Positions 24,841 to 34,658 of a DNA stretch of 64,000 nucleotides are shown one piece after another; the first letter of the stretch is position 1; each line of letters opens with the position of its first letter. Both the position numbers and the translations under genes were made by a program. The stretch is from the NCBI GenBank assembly GCA_964006375.1, contig OZ023269.1:5644501-5708500 (forward strand). Reading direction: 5' to 3'. The DNA comes from Tillus elongatus. Lineage: Eukaryota; Arthropoda; Insecta; Coleoptera; Cleridae. The notes beneath the pieces are model-generated. The model made no database searches, was not told the origin of the DNA, and was given only the letters and a program-made list of their open reading frames with translations.

Positions 24841-26282
24841 ACCTGAGCACACTGCAACCACAGCGGATATAATTTCTTCTCTTAATAAATTTTAATATCT
24901 CTTAGATAGTTAGATTTCCCTCATTGAAGGATAATATGCTGCATAGCATACCGGCCCATACATAATTTTTTTTGTGGATTTTGATAAGACCAATAACGAT
25001 TACTTTAATGTATTTAACTATGTAAAATATGCCAAAGAACCTGATGTCCAGTACTTATGATAAAAAAGTTACGGAGGTTTTCATCTTGTAAGCAACGCTA
25101 CCTAAAATATGTAAAAAACGGTTGATTTTGTAAAGGATATGTATGAAAAACATATTCGGAATGCAATTCTGTATTAAACGAAATCCATTTCACTGATCTG
25201 GGGATCGAAAAGTTTATTTGCACATCAGCGCCATCTATCTGTGTGGTATTAAAAATATACTTTTCCGCCAAGTTCACGCCCTTTGAGTCCTTAATCTAAC
25301 GCTTTTAACAATTTTCAAAAATCTTATTTAGTTTTGAAGAAAATTTCGCATGGAATTTTAAATGAAAGAGAGAGAGAGAGAGAGAGAGCCTGCTTAATAC
25401 AATAATTAACTTTCCGATTTTGACGAAATTTAGTAGAAATTTTTCTTTTATTATTAAATATTTTGTGTGCCAAAAAATTTATATAATCGCACGCCATTGC
25501 CATAGGATTTCTGTTATCGGGCAGGAGAAACGGTTTTATAGAAGCTACATTTATTAATTTTTTAAGGGTCTATATATTTATGCTTATATGACAATTTCTC
25601 CAGAGCCTCAAAAATATAAGACGGTGTACTCTAGGAAATTTCTTTTTTGAGAAACCCAGCGTATTTATTGAATACAATGGCATTAAAATGTTGAAAATGC
25701 TGGATCATTAATAAGCATTTCAGACATTGCTGAATAAATATATACCGATTTCATCCAGCTGGTCATTTTTCAGTATATTCTCGTCCATCATAATTGATTG
25801 ACAATGAAATGTACATTTCACGCATCCCTGAATCTTTTTTAGTTGGTTGATCTAATCCAGTTGGTTGTTATACAGTCGCCAGTATCGACTACTCTCTGGC
25901 CCTCTCGTTCTCGTATATATAGATTAAAAACAAATAATACACCGAATATCGTATATCGAGCACATTGACACGCAGTATTGTATTTTGCTGTGGTTGGGAA
26001 AACGAAATGGAATTCGTATTTTTATTAGGCATTACAGCTCTCAGAGAAAATACCCTTACGATGTTTTACTAATAACTTAATCGGTTATACTGTTATGCCG
26101 CCAAATCGTAAGCTACGTGGAAGCTTTTGTTAAAAAAATTACTTATAAGTAAGGCACGGAAAAATGCAATTTGATTTTTTTTACATTTTCTGCATTTTTT
26201 CGTAGTATATGCATGTTTGTCAATCAAGCAGCACGTTTTGCATTTTTCTCACAAATTTCGTATAGTTTTTTTTTATTTATTT
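24841..26282. other. Unassigned sequence with a (GA)n run
   Basis: No gene recognised. A (GA)n microsatellite lies at 25366-25388, and CGTATATATAGATTAAAA near 25915 resembles a TATA element but leads into no recognised gene. Confidence 0.45.
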
Positions 26283-27482
26283 TTATTTCAACAACACACC
26301 AGGAGGGCTCACAGCCTAAATACTATCGTACCGGGGTGTCGACAAGGAGGGAAAAGGCAAGTTGTTAATTCTGGACTTGAAGGTTTGGAGCTTCGGAGGA
26401 GAAGGAAAAACATGTGCCGGCAAGGCGATCCACAACTTGTCCTCGGGACAAAAGAGCGGGCATAACAAGATGTTCTATGTCTGGTGACCTGGACAGTAAA
26501 AGGGTACATTCGTTCTGTTCCCCTGGTAGATCTGTTGGGGCAGCATTTGGAGGAACTATGGAAGAAAGCTCCTCTGAGCAGTGCCCGTGCAGATATCTAT
26601 TGAAGAGAAAGAGAGGTCATCAACGGCACGTCGGTGGGCAAGGAATGGCAGCCTTTTGGTGAGGGTAGGGCCATTGATGAGACGTATAGCTCTCTTCTGA
26701 ATGGAGTCCAAGATAGCTAGTGTAGAAGCGGCAGCGGCACCCCAGATGTGGGAGCAGTATTCGAGGTTGGGCCTTATTTTTGAAGTATATAAGGTATAGA
26801 GATTAGCTGGTGAAAAGTATTTGCGAGCTCGGACCAGGAAACTCAATTTATTAGCAGCAGCTTATGCAATTAATGTGACATGTTGATGACAGTTGAGATT
26901 TCGATCCACGGAAATGCCGACAAGTGAAAAGGACTCATTACTTTGAATAACTTAGTTGTTAATTTTGATGGGTCTAAGTCTGGTGTATCTCTTATGAGAT
27001 AGAAAGCAAGACTCAGATTTTGTGAAGTTGAATTGTACAAGATTTATACTTTCCTTGTCTAATATTTTTTGGAGATCCACAGAGACAGAACGGTCCATGA
27101 GTCTGCGATCCTTATCTAATTCGGCTAAAGAGACAGGCTTAGAATATTGTATATTTGAGTGGAGGGTGCTGTTGTCCGCGTAACTGTGAACTAGGTTGGA
27201 TGTGCTAGAGAGGAGGTCATTGATATGGAGAAGAAACAAAGCAGGGGCTAAAGTTAAACCTTGAGGGACTCCTGCATAAATTGGATACAGTTTAGAGAAA
27301 TGGCCATCCACGACAACAGAAATGCTCCGGTTGGAGATGAAATTTGCTGTCCCGGTACAGAGTTTTGGTGGTAGGCCATAGGCCGGAAGTTTACTAAGCA
27401 GCGCCTCGTGCCAGACCTGGTCGAATGATTTGGATATTTCTACAGCGACAATCTGGGATTCACCGTGTAGTTCCATAATAGA
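26283..27482 (-). pseudogene. LINE alpha, RT palm to 3' end
   Basis: Minus-strand frames give VAVEISKSFDQVWHEALLS (RT block with catalytic D), KLPAYGLPPKLC, AGVPQGLTLAPALFLLHIND and HSYADNSTLHSN. The catalytic YADD has become YADN, which would kill polymerase activity. The tail follows with IRPNLEYCSHIWGAAAAST. The 3' end is GTTGTTGAAATAAAAATAAA at 26283. Truncated at the 5' side at about 27482. Several stops. Confidence 0.86.
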
Positions 27483-27709
27483 GAGATGCAACGTTGATTC
27501 CAATTTTGTAAATAATATTCTCTTTTTCGATGAGGATGACGAGACGGGGGGTGCTTTTTTGGCAGGCCACTTTCGAAAGCGATATAAAGGGTTAACCGTT
27601 ACTGCACCAGTTTTGAAATTCTTGTCCACAAGTTTTTTGCAAGTCTTTAATACAAAAGATATAATACTGATTGATGTAAATTATTTTGCCCAATATGATA
27701 ATGAAAAGG
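27483..27709 (+). other. Possible orphan host exon
   Basis: An open plus-strand frame with balanced composition (ILFFDEDDETGGAFLAGHFR, LTVTAPVLKFLSTSFLQVF, ILIDVNYFAQYDNEK) ends at AATGAAAAG followed by GTAAGT, a strong splice-donor match. No acceptor is seen because the left side is cut by LINE alpha. The opposite strand is also open, so coding direction is unproven. No family recognised. Confidence 0.22.
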
Positions 27710-28209
27710 TAAGTGGCAGTCAAAAATGACTAATAGATCAGTACGTGGTCTTCCAAGCCATAACTGTAAAGAATACACACCACGATCCAATTTATGTTAA
27801 TAAAATGAGTTGTTAAGCTTTTAACAAAAATAATTAAAATTCGCTACCATCATGCACTTGTTGAATAAGGATTTTAACAGCGAACTCACTTTAACAGATT
27901 AGAGGTCACCTAGACAGTTAAAAATATGAATTAAGCAAATGTATGAAATATCGACATTCTTCTGCGTGCAGCCCACACACTGTGTACATGACCTTGCGCC
28001 AATATAAGCAAAGCTGACTAATAATTTCACTGTTGGTAAATTATACATACGTTATCTTCCAGTCATTCAGTATCGTCATTCAGTATCTGCATCCGATACT
28101 GATTTGATATGAACTTGAAATATTTATTCCCTGAACGATAATGCTAGATTAAAAGTGGACCGTAAACATAAAACAGTATGTTATTTTCAACGAGTAATAT
28201 ACTGTAATA
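27710..28209. other. Unassigned sequence
   Basis: No gene recognised. A short fragment near 27830-27860 (AAAATTCGCTACCATCATGC, then CACTTGTTG) is a degenerate TA-core terminus. Short direct repeats of CATTCAGTATC lie near 28065-28090. Confidence 0.4.
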
Positions 28210-28695
28210 TAGGGGAAGTACGGCTGTGATGGCCCCCTTTTTTTTGATCACTTGTAACTTGCGTTAAATTTGTGATAATTAAGGTATATTTGCAGTTATA
28301 TGTGTAATAAAGTGTTTACTAACTAATAATAAATAAATTATTTCTAAACATTTATGTAAACCGGGGAGAATTAAATTTATGTGAGTTGTGTGGTGTGCCA
28401 TCATATCTGCACATGTTCAGATATGATGGCACACTAACAGCTTTCAATTAATTTAAATGATATGTTATTTGAAATTCATAATAAAACATTTTGTTAAAGT
28501 AAACCTGTTATATAATGTCATTTAAGGAAAAAATTCAGGAAATCATAAAAGTTATTGAAGATATAAAATCTGTTTTTGCACTAATATATTAAGAATACAA
28601 TAAATAAACTGTCATTATGATATACTCGTCGAAAAAAATTAAATAATTTTCATATAAAACAATGTAATTTAAAATCATTGAAAACGGTAGGGAAT

Positions 28696-30516
28696 TTAGT
28701 CACTGCATAATTCACAGATGAACATCTTAGTTTTTCTGTCGATACCTGCACATGCATTGTGGCACCACTTCTTGCAATGTTGGCACTGGATCCAGGGTTC
28801 CTTTGGCCTGGATAATGAAAATAAAGAATTGCAATATATGCAACCCACATCATCCTCTTCCTCGTCTGCTGGGAAAGGTTCTTCTGGTTCATCATCATCT
28901 TCCTGTATTTTCAACACTTTCTTTGCAGAGCGAGCAGCTTTTCGTTGTTCAACGATTTTCTTCTCATCGTGTCTTGCTTTTGCCATATCAATGTCAGGTG
29001 TTGTATTTAATACTCCTACCTCGCCGCCTTTTCTTTTTCGCTTTTGTCGAGAAGTTACTTGCGGAACAGGAGATATTTGTGATATTAGAACTGAACAATT
29101 AACATCTTCCTGTATATCACCTTCAGTTGTAGTTTTAGGTAACTCTTCATCTCTTTGAAAAGATTGTTCATCTTCAGCATGGTTAACTTGATTATTGCAT
29201 GAAGTAGACGCTTTGGATTGTAGTAATGTTACTTCTTGCACTGAAGACTGTGATGGTTCTCCTGAAGTAGATGATAAATTGTCTTCTGCCACATTGGTTG
29301 TTTCTGAAGGAAGGAATTGCCAGTCAGGGAATATATCTTCATTAAATGGGCATATCCCTGTTTTTCGAAAGCCATTAACAGCATTGGCGACGGTAGCAGC
29401 TTGAGTATAGGCTTCTGCGAATAAGTGACCAACTTGAAAGTGAGTTACTGTTCGACCAGGATGAGTATGTAGCCACCTTCTAAGAGCCTGATTATAGTAA
29501 GTAGTTAGAGGGCCATAGAAGCTAACATCTAATGGCTGCACCCTATGGGTGCAGTGTGGTGGAAAGCAAAACAAAATTATATTATTTTGCTTTGCGAACT
29601 CTAGCACGTCTAGGTGTTTGTGGCTGGAATGGCCATCGAGAAGTAATAGAATCTTCTTTTCAGCTGAGGGTTTTGCAAATTTAATAAAATGTTTTAGCCA
29701 AAAAAAGAAAACTTGCCCAGTCATCCAACCACTTTCTTGAGGGAATCCAACGCACCCTGGGGGCGCATTATCCAACAACTCCTGTTTCATGTTTTTTCTC
29801 GGGAAAATTATAGCAGGAGGTATGTAATTTCCAAGGGCATTGATGGAGCATACAACAGTAAAATGTTGTCCTCTTTCTGCACTCGTTACCGACCCTACTT
29901 GTTTTCGTCCTTTTGAGGCCAAAATTTTATCCGTTCTTGATTGTACGGTCGATAATCCCGATTCATCCATATTATAAATCTGGTCAGGCTCAAACTTGTA
30001 TTGATCTATAATAATTTTAAGGGTAGTAAAATACTTGCTTATTGTAACTTTATTAAAGGCTTGCGCCCGCGCTAGTGATGTGGCCTCAGGCTGCCTTAAA
30101 CTAATCGACGGATTCCTTTTTACAAAAGCATGAAACCAGTCCCATCCAGCCATTCGCTTTTCTTGGTTAAAACTGTGTTTGCATTTCATCTTTTCAGCTA
30201 ATTCAAATGCCAGTTTTCTTAAATCAGAACACGTCAAGCCAAAAAATCTAGATTCCAACGATTTTACGTGATTAACTAGTTGCATTTCAACTTCATCGGA
30301 GAAAACTTTAACACTTCCGCCTAAAAAACCCTTTTTGCTACCACGTAATACTTTATTTTTGTCCTCTGCTCTTCGCCTTAGAGTACTTTTCGGTACATTA
30401 AATGTTTTGGAAGCCAATTTCCATCCCATTTCTTTAGACCGGACAGCTTTGATTGCTTGGTTCATATTCTCCTCAGACCAGCTCTGCCTATCAATTTTTT
30501 GCTTTTTGTTGTTCAT
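28696..30516 (-). CDS. Pogo-like DDE transposase with C-terminal PHD finger
   Basis: A 606-codon uninterrupted frame. Residues about 12-50 form a psq-type helix-turn-helix (WSEENMNQAIKAVRSKEMGW...KSTLRRRA). Residues 72-135 form a CENP-B-type DNA-binding region (SDEVEMQLVNHVKSLESR...GWDWFHAFVKRNP). The DDE_1 domain follows with D184 (YNMDESG), D294 (LLLDGHSSH) and D330 (HRVQPLDVSFYGP), a DD35D spacing. A basic patch RQKRKRKGG (490-498) could direct nuclear entry, and an acidic stretch precedes a PHD finger at 559-604 with C559, C562, C578, C581, H586, C589, C601 and C604. Function: cut-and-paste transposition in the nucleus. The PHD finger may read histone tails (inference). The ATG at 30516 is the natural start, placed directly before the HTH. 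Confidence 0.93.
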   Translation of the reverse strand: MNNKKQKIDRQSWSEENMNQAIKAVRSKEMGWKLASKTFNVPKSTLRRRAEDKNKVLRGSKKGFLGGSVKVFSDEVEMQLVNHVKSLESRFFGLTCSDLRKLAFELAEKMKCKHSFNQEKRMAGWDWFHAFVKRNPSISLRQPEATSLARAQAFNKVTISKYFTTLKIIIDQYKFEPDQIYNMDESGLSTVQSRTDKILASKGRKQVGSVTSAERGQHFTVVCSINALGNYIPPAIIFPRKNMKQELLDNAPPGCVGFPQESGWMTGQVFFFWLKHFIKFAKPSAEKKILLLLDGHSSHKHLDVLEFAKQNNIILFCFPPHCTHRVQPLDVSFYGPLTTYYNQALRRWLHTHPGRTVTHFQVGHLFAEAYTQAATVANAVNGFRKTGICPFNEDIFPDWQFLPSETTNVAEDNLSSTSGEPSQSSVQEVTLLQSKASTSCNNQVNHAEDEQSFQRDEELPKTTTEGDIQEDVNCSVLISQISPVPQVTSRQKRKRKGGEVGVLNTTPDIDMAKARHDEKKIVEQRKAARSAKKVLKIQEDDDEPEEPFPADEEEDDVGCIYCNSLFSLSRPKEPWIQCQHCKKWCHNACAGIDRKTKMFICELCSD

Positions 30517-30599
30517 GATTTCAAGAGGGGGGGGGGGTTAATGGCTGCAATACAACGATAATATCTTTTACTAAGCGAATTATATTTAATCAATAATGT

Positions 30600-30668
30600 T
30601 GATGGTTTGGCTATGATGGCACACTATGCCATCATAACCAATTATTGGTGTGCCATCATAGCCGAAAT
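30600..30668. promoter_or_regulatory. Subterminal motif cluster of the pogo element
   Basis: Three copies of a motif GGCTATGATGGCACAC (either strand) occur here: at about 30609, 30627 and 30646. Relatives lie at 28392 and 28424 (around a palindrome with ATATCTGCACATGTTCAGAT), at 30988, and within both terminal repeats. Placement between gene start and element end suits transposase binding or self-regulation of the promoter. This is inference from repetition only. Confidence 0.55.
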
Positions 30669-31150
30669 CCCTTTACTTTAGAAAATTGAATAGAGAACGG
30701 CAACCGTGTAAATAAATAACGTGCAAACATGCCACATTATAGGTTAGGCACAACGAAACAATTTAGTAGCTATAAAAGTATTTTACCTTTAAATTTAAGT
30801 GAATTATTAGTCATACTAGAACATACAAAAATGAACTTGAAGCTTACCAAAATATATTTTTTATTGTATAAAGTTTATGAGTTAAACTATGATGATTAAA
30901 ATTACGCGGCGCAGCTTTCGCATCACACTACTCAAGTACAGTACACGTTTGTATCGCTGGCTGCATAAGAAGTGGTGAATATCAGAGGTGTGCCAACATA
31001 GCCGGTGTGCCATCACAGCCGTACTTCCCCTACAATTTAAATTCGTAACCAAATATTATACCATAAGCATTAAACGTTTTGTCATTTAATGTTTTATTTG
31101 GTTTTCTTTCCTGGCGATTTATTTAATTAAAACTATAAGTAATAGTGCAT

Positions 31151-32215
31151 TTTCGTAGGTGGTAGTGGACTTCTCCTTTACCTGATAGTAAATGATTTTT
31201 TTACGTCTGAGGAGGTACCACCCCTTACACCAAGAAGCCGGTGAAGTCCCAACGGACATTTCCGGTTCTGGTGTATGAGTTGGTTTCCCTTGTAAACAAA
31301 AATGGTGATGGCTTCTCCTTATACAAAATACTCCGGAGAAAAAATACCCATCCATTCGAATCTCCGGGAGAGGGGTGCGCAGGGGACTCCGGCAGCAAGA
31401 TTTTACATATCCTTCCCGAATATATGTGGCCTAAATTCTAACCTGAACTCCGTCCTTCATTTCCTCCAGGCTAATAGATCCCAACTTCTCTTCCTCACCT
31501 AAACCCAAATCAGTGCCAAAACACCAAATAATCGCCTTAATTTCCCGGGGTATGAGCTCCTTACTTCCTTTAAATTACATGGAGCCGTGTGCGTATACGT
31601 CCGTAGCAATCTACCCTGCACCAGACTCCCTAATTCAGGAGCTGGAAGAAAAGATATGCTTCGGATGAAACTCTCTCTCAGCGCTGTAACTAAATTCATC
31701 TGTTGCATTTACCGGTCACCTTCTGACAACAACTTTGTCCAGCTCTTCGACTACCTTTCTGAACAAACCGACCATCTAATTTCTGAATATCCTTCCTCCG
31801 AGGTCACTATTCTTGGTGATTTCAATGTCCATAATAAGAAATGGCTAGGATCTTAAAAAACGGATCCACAAGGGAGAGCAGCGGGGGCCTTCGCAGTCAG
31901 CAATTCTTTAACCAATATGGTTCAGTAACCTACTTACTTTCCTGGCATCCACAGCTCAAATCCCTTGGATCTCCTTCTTACCACAAAACCTGAATTATGT
32001 AAAACATCATTGGATATAACTGTCCTTGATGGCATTTACATGTTCTCCATATTGCAAAAGCAGCAGTCAAGAAGCCTGGGTCTCGGTTTCGTGTTAACTG
32101 TTTTCATTATATGAGATACGTCTATAGTTGCAACATGGATCTAATGTCTGAGCTGCTGCCCCAAAGAAATTGATCTATCACAACTCATTTATTTTCTCCA
32201 GACCATAGAAAAAGT
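31151..32215 (+). pseudogene. LINE alpha 5' end and endonuclease domain
   Basis: Starts with the same 5' sequence as 18733 (TAGGTGGTAGTGGA). It encodes, across frames, NICGLNSNLNSVLHFLQANR, FICCIYRSPSDNNFVQLFDY and VTILGDFNVHNKKWLGS, ending in a stop at 31855. Later sequence (RFRVNCFHYMRYVYSCNMDL) is a divergent match to the EN-RT linker of the 17-kb copy. The copy stops where a TA-core element begins at 32222. A 3'-truncated LINE copy with a preserved 5' end is unusual and implies later loss or replacement. Confidence 0.78.
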
Positions 32216-32221
32216 GCCACA

Positions 32222-32316
32222 GGACAGGGCTAACAAACTTATCCAAGCTACTTGAAAATGGAAGGTACTCAGCAAATTTGATCAAAATCGGCCCATTATT
32301 TTTTTAGTTATCGGTG

Positions 32317-32389
<73 letters not shown>
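32222..32389 (+). mobile_element. TA-core (HINE-like) element, pre-core block and (TA)n
   Basis: AGGGCTAACAAACTTATCC, GGAAGGTACTCAGCAAA, AAAATCGGCCCATTATT, TTATCGGTGTCATA, then (TA)n 32320-32389. Immediately after the (TA)n comes a mariner terminus at 32390. Confidence 0.78.
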
Positions 32390-32393
<4 letters not shown>

Positions 32394-33351
32394 GGCGCAT
32401 TGAAAACGAAACAGACCAATTTGCGTCCAGAGAATTATTTTTTTAAGAAACGCTGAAACACGTCAATTTCAATATTGAGGAGGACATATTTTGACATAAA
32501 ACTCAACTTTGTCACATCAACCCCTGAAGGGTGGTGATAACAACCCTTATATTTTAAAATTTTAAATAGAGAACATGGATCGAGTGTTAGATTATTTGAG
32601 AGCTCTTTCCTTTTTGAATTCAGCACACTAATTTTTTTGATAGTTTTATTAACTCGTTTAAAAATTATTCACAGTTGGACTTGCAAGAACGTATTTCATT
32701 CATTGTGATAGGAAATGCACTAATTAGTCAATTTCTCGTTAAAAGAAAACTAAACAACAAAACCAAACGTTCACAAATGTTTATTCAGTTAAGCAAGTGT
32801 TCAAATTGTTGACCATAAGCTTCCATACAAAAGTACAAATTTTGTTCAAAACGAACTCTGACATTCTAGAGCATTTGTGGAGTTATTAGACGGCACTCTT
32901 CAACAATGCCTCGTCGTAATTCTGTTGCGTAAATTCTACGCTTTAAATGCCCCCATAGAAAGAAGTCTAAATGAGTTAAATCCGGTGATATAGGGGGCCA
33001 CTCAGTAGCACCTCTACGCCCAATCCATTGCTCTGGAAGGTCTCTGTTCAAAAACTCCCTAACACGTTGTGAAAAATGCATTTTCATTCATTTGTTGTAC
33101 AAAATGAATTTTATACGGGTGATGTTTGAAACAGTGGCCAATTTTCTCGTGCTCAAACTTGGGTCTGCAGCAATTTGTCCTAAAACTTCAATCTCAGTAG
33201 TCTCAATTTTTTGTTTACAAACCAACAAAACATTGACTATCGGCACATTTCTTATCGGAATGAGTGAAATGCGTTTTTGCATCTTCAACTGTGAATAATT
33301 TTTAAACGAGTTGATAAAACTTCCAAAAAAGTTAGTGTGCAGAATTCAGAA
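32390..33351 (-). mobile_element. Mariner-like element, internal deletion derivative
   Basis: The left end GGGTGGCGCATTGAAAACG follows TA. Sequence at 32613-32680 is repeated inverted at 33286-33351 (around AACTGTGAATAATTTTTAAA), showing long inverted repeats whose outer right part is replaced by a TA-core insertion at 33352. The minus-strand coding remnants are an N-terminal piece (33088-33288: EIEVLGQIAADPSLSTRKLA) and a C-terminal piece (32866-33087: REFLNRDLPEQWIGRRGATE, ISPDLTHLDFFLWGHLKRR). The catalytic middle with the first two aspartates is deleted, so it is non-autonomous. Confidence 0.8.
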
Positions 33352-34100
33352 AAAAAAAGTTCGGGACGCAGCTAGTGCGTTATGGTAGTGAATTTTTATT
33401 AAATGCTTCAAACTTGGATAACTCACTTTTCGATAAACTTAGAAAGTTGAATTTTGGTACGTGGTAAGTCCTTTCCCAAGGCAACATATTTGCCAAATAT
33501 CATGAAAATAACTTTGTAATTTTCGAAGAAAAACATTTTTTTAGAAAGAAAATTCAAAATTTGGAAAACTTAATTTTTTATAAACTTAAAAAGTAGAATT
33601 TTGGTGCATAGTAAGGTCTTTATCAAGGAAATATATCCACTGAATTTCAATAAAATAACTTTGTAACTTTCAAAGAAAAAAATTTTTTGAAAGAAAACTC
33701 AAATTTTGAAAAGCTTAATTTGCTATAGACTTAGAAAGTTGAATTTTGGAATATAGTAAGTCCTTTATCAAGGCAATATATTCACTAAATTTAATTAAAA
33801 ATCTTTGTAATTCTCGGAGAAAAAAATTGTTTTCGAAAGAAAATTCAACATTTGAAAAACTTAATTTGATATAAACTTAGAAAGTTGAATTTTGGTATGT
33901 AGTAAGGTCTTTATCAAGGCAATATATCCACCAAATTTTATTAAAATTACTTGGTAATTTTCTGAGAAATTTTTTTTTTCCAGTAAAACCTTGTTAGATT
34001 TTCCTGGCTAACGAATTCATCCAAGCCATTAATAAAATAAAGGCACTTACCGAGTTTCATCGAAATCGGTTACATATCTTTTAAGTTGGTGGTTGGATAC

Positions 34101-34188
<88 letters not shown>

Positions 34189-34208
34189 TTTTAAATAAAA
34201 ATTCACTA
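33352..34208 (+). mobile_element. TA-core (HINE-like) element with four about 146-bp internal repeats
   Basis: Starts TTCGGGACGCAGCTAGTGCG. Contains four diverged units of about 146 bp, each marked by GAAAGTTGAATTTTGG or close variants at 33441, 33588, 33733 and 33879. The pre-core block (TTTTCCTGGCTAACGAATTC), (TA)n at about 34101-34185 and a shortened 3' end AAAATTCACTA follow. The usual 110-bp block between core and hairpin is missing. It inserted at, or replaced, the right end of the mariner at 32390. Confidence 0.87.
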
Positions 34209-34658
34209 AAAAGTAAAATGAATAACTAATCGCTTTTCATTCTTAATTGAACATAGTTTCGTTTATCCGCAGAGAAATGTGTAATTCGTGGACGAAATAG
34301 AAATGACATTAACATTTTCCAGTAAGACATTAAGTAACCAGTTCAACCTGCTTAGCACGTATCAAGATTCTTTTGTATATTAATGCCTAATTATTAGTAA
34401 GTTGATATTATCATTTGGTATTAAGTAAATCCTGAAAGATTTTAAGAACGGAAAACTAAAACTTAGGAAATACGTTGTTGGGAAACATATACATATACTT
34501 ATAATGAAATTTAAAAAGAGATGCCTCTGCGTTGGGCGCAAGTATAATGAAAATTATAAGCCCAATTAATAATGAATAATCTATATAAAATTGGCTGCTC
34601 AGTCAGGGCATAAGCTTTAACACAAATTAAATACAGGGCAGGGGTTTTAGCACTTTTT
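34209..34658. other. Unassigned sequence
   Basis: Nothing recognised. Confidence 0.5.

Larger units (their letters stand above)
28212..31029 (-). mobile_element. Intact pogo-superfamily DNA transposon
   Basis: A 2818-bp element. The terminal inverted repeats begin GGGGAAGTACGGCTGTGATG at 28212 and, in reverse complement, at 31029; the match is 22 bp and perfect. Each side is flanked by TA (28210-28211, 31030-31031), the target duplication of Tc1/mariner/pogo elements. It contains one complete transposase gene on the minus strand and no other insertion. Multiple copies of the motif GGCTATGATGGCACAC near both ends may be transposase-binding sites. Intact ends and gene make this the youngest-looking and potentially active DNA transposon in the window. 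Confidence 0.93.

Noticed and set aside
25910..25935. TATA-like CGTATATATAGATTAAA as a promoter
   Set aside because: No initiator, transcript or gene follows, and TA-rich strings are too common here to be informative.
28718..29158. Open frames on the plus strand opposite the pogo transposase (also 28752-29102, 29195-29404)
   Set aside because: Antisense shadows. The Ser-rich frame mirrors the acidic stretch of the real protein and no family motif is present.
33440..34000. About 146-bp repeats as a CRISPR array or satellite
   Set aside because: Units are diverged, AT-rich, contiguous without spacers, and confined to a mobile element.
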